64,000 nucleotides of DNA from JAADEM01 sp965371855 (GTDB lineage: Bacteria > Bacteroidota > Bacteroidia > Bacteroidales > Marinilabiliaceae), in NCBI GenBank assembly GCA_965371855.1, contig CBDUZZ010000011.1:1-64000 (forward strand), given 5' to 3'. Below, piece by piece: positions 62,385 to 64,000 of this stretch (positions are counted from its first letter, which is position 1; each line of letters opens with the position of its first letter). The notes under the pieces were generated by a model. That model was not told the DNA's origin, made no database searches, and saw only the letters and a program-made list of their open reading frames with translations. Both the position numbers and the translations under genes were made by a program.

Positions 62385-64000
62385 TTATCTACTCATCGAC
62401 GGGGGATAATCATTAGGGTTACTGCCCCATGTTTTATTGGGTTTATTCCCCATGATAAATACAAGTGTTCCCCCATTTGTGATTTCAGAATGTTTAATGA
62501 ACGACCTGTTCAGCACTTTGTTGTTAAGGGTAGCCTTTTGAATGTACTTATTCTCATCAGAGTTGTTCTGTGCAATTACGGTGAAAGTTTTGCCGTTGCC
62601 CAGTACGAGCTCAACTCTGTCAAACAAAGGACTCCCAATAACATAATTGCCGTCAGCAGGATTAACCGGATAAAAGCCGATTGAGGATAATACATACCAT
62701 GCCGACATTTGGCCACAATCTTCGTTGCCACACAAACCATCTGTTTTGTCGGTGTACATAGTTGTCAAAATCTCACGAACCTTTTCGGCTGTTTTCCATG
62801 GCTTGCCAATGTAATTATACAAATATGTCACATGATGGCTTGGCTCATTCCCATGAGCATACTGCCCAATAAGTCCTGAGATGTCAGGAGATACATTCTC
62901 ACCTTTCATAGTCTCTTTAATTGAAAACAGAGAGTCAAGTTTATTTTCAAATTTCTCAGCAGAACCATGAAGTTTTATCAGACCTGCCACATCGTGAGGA
63001 ACAAACCATGAGTACTGCCATGCATTACCTTCGGTGTATTCGTCGGCACGATGGCTTGAAAACAGAGGATCGAAGGGTGTTTTCCAATTGCCATCTGACA
63101 GTTTCCCACGCATAAAACCGGTAGAACTGTCGTAATAGTTTTTGTAGTATCCGGCACGTTTAATAAAAGTGTTGTATGTTTCCTCATCTCCGATAGCTTT
63201 TGCCATTTCAGCAATACACCAGTCATCGTAAGCATATTCCAGCCCTTTGGATACAGATTCATTAATTTTCTCAGAGGGAATATACCCATATTGTCTGAGT
63301 TCTTTCAGACCTTCAGTATCCTGCATAGCACTTTTCACCATGGCTTCAAGCAGCTTTTTTCCCGTATAGTCCTTAATTAAACTTTTCTTCCATGCATCAG
63401 TAATTACGGGAATAGCATGGTAACCAATCATACAGTTTGTTTCGTTACCTACAAGCTCCCATACCGGCAGAAGGCCGCCTTCATGGTAAATTGCCATAAA
63501 TGAGTGAATAAAATCGTTAACCTTGTCTGGCTGAGTTATCGTAAACAAAGGATGGTTTGCTCTGAATGTATCCCACAAAGAAAAAACAGTATATCTGGTG
63601 AAAGTCTCTGCTTTGTTTGCTTTTCCGTTCAACCCTTTATACTCATTATTAAGATCGGAATGCAGATACGGAGCCAACATACTGTGATAAAAGGATGTAT
63701 AGAATATATTTTGCATGGTTGTGTCCTCTGTTGTTACTTTAATTTTACTTAGTTCTTTTTCCCACATGCCTTCGGCTTTTGCCCTTACTCTATCGAAATC
63801 CCAATGAGGAATCTCCTTCTCCAAACTCTTTAATGCACCATCAATACTTGCAGATGAAAGTCCTACTTTTATTTTCAGAGGCTCATTATCAAGGTTTGTA
63901 AATTTTATCACAGCTTGAACTTGTTTATCTCTCAATTCATTCTTATCAAGTATTTCACCGCTTTTTATTACATTGAAATTTGCTATGGATTTATTAACAT
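62385..64000 (-). CDS. Glycoside hydrolase family 92 alpha-mannosidase (partial, runs off the window edge)
   Basis: At least 537 residues of the C-terminal part of a GH92 exo-alpha-mannosidase; the reading frame stays open to the last base, so the true start lies beyond 64000. The TTG at 63935 is not a start. GH92 features are clear: GGLLPVWELVGNETNCMIGYH, PHDVAGLIKLHG, GNEPSHHVTYLYNYIG and GLCGNEDCGQMSAWYVLSSIGFYPV. The Glu in GNEPSHH is the general acid and the Asp residues nearby act as base and calcium ligands in the family. The product releases mannose from alpha-mannans or N-glycans and would work outside the cytoplasm. Confidence 0.92.
   Translation of the reverse strand, partial: VNKSIANFNVIKSGEILDKNELRDKQVQAVIKFTNLDNEPLKIKVGLSSASIDGALKSLEKEIPHWDFDRVRAKAEGMWEKELSKIKVTTEDTTMQNIFYTSFYHSMLAPYLHSDLNNEYKGLNGKANKAETFTRYTVFSLWDTFRANHPLFTITQPDKVNDFIHSFMAIYHEGGLLPVWELVGNETNCMIGYHAIPVITDAWKKSLIKDYTGKKLLEAMVKSAMQDTEGLKELRQYGYIPSEKINESVSKGLEYAYDDWCIAEMAKAIGDEETYNTFIKRAGYYKNYYDSSTGFMRGKLSDGNWKTPFDPLFSSHRADEYTEGNAWQYSWFVPHDVAGLIKLHGSAEKFENKLDSLFSIKETMKGENVSPDISGLIGQYAHGNEPSHHVTYLYNYIGKPWKTAEKVREILTTMYTDKTDGLCGNEDCGQMSAWYVLSSIGFYPVNPADGNYVIGSPLFDRVELVLGNGKTFTVIAQNNSDENKYIQKATLNNKVLNRSFIKHSEITNGGTLVFIMGNKPNKTWGSNPNDYPPSMSR

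Noticed and set aside
1..64000. tRNA, rRNA and CRISPR arrays
   Set aside because: No cloverleaf-like, rRNA-like or regularly spaced repeat pattern was seen by eye; a dedicated scan (tRNAscan-SE, CRISPR finder) was not possible.

Overview
The window is chromosomal DNA from a member of the Bacteroidota, most likely a Bacteroidales or Marinilabiliales relative. The evidence is the low GC content, Bacteroidota-restricted families (GldD, GldE, DUF4249, DUF4290, a 30-residue basic protein beside RNase G, a CHU_C type IX sorting tail, a large TonB receptor with a DUF4249 partner), and several promoters of the TTG / TAnnTTTG type. No rRNA, tRNA, CRISPR array, phage or intact insertion sequence was recognised. 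The GH92 gene at the right edge runs out of the window.

Layout. (1) 9-7914, minus strand: a TetR-headed lipid operon with a phospholipid-methyltransferase-like gene broken by an in-frame stop, a DUF2141 protein, two lysophospholipid-type acyltransferases, the C-terminal half of an acyl carrier protein, an MMPL/RND exporter, a LolA-like protein, a short-chain dehydrogenase and a patatin. (2) 8193-14613, plus strand: a MarR-controlled tripartite RND efflux operon (TolC, adaptor, permease) followed, after a strong hairpin, by a small PG0541-like protein. (3) 14774-26890: PBP1A, an HD hydrolase, a C1 peptidase, an unknown membrane-anchored protein, aminopeptidase P, a GH2 beta-galactosidase, riboflavin synthase and an NAD-dependent epimerase-like protein. 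(4) 27288-34562: a divergent outer-membrane locus with a TonB receptor, an exported partner, a DUF4249 lipoprotein and a barrel-less MG2/plug protein. (5) 34651-42479: YraN, LD-carboxypeptidase, MetG, a scar of two gene fragments (sulfatase and Gfo/Idh/MocA), a DcaP-like porin and Dxs. (6) 42564-43664: an RND permease remnant, a 126-bp MITE-like element with perfect terminal repeats and a 10-bp target duplication, and an NTF2-like lipoprotein. (7) 43963-54086, mostly minus: DUF2007, MurA with Asp at the usual Cys position, DUF4290, UvrD/PcrA helicase, then the block GGGP synthase-like, PPTase, GldD, GldE, SSB; a type IX cargo protein is on the plus strand. (8) 54374-61408, plus: HU, a 30-aa basic protein, RNase G, DsbD and two tandem OmpA-family paralogues. 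(9) 61503-64000: SRPBCC protein, an unrecognised fragment and GH92.

The genes fit a gliding or type IX-secreting, glycan-using Bacteroidota cell. Housekeeping functions are intact, while the accessory parts show decay: one nonsense-interrupted gene, four or five truncated remnants and scattered small repeats. The most distinctive signals are the TetR-controlled lipid/export operon with its -7 box inside an inverted repeat, the MITE-like element, and the MG2/plug + DUF4249 + TonB receptor locus.
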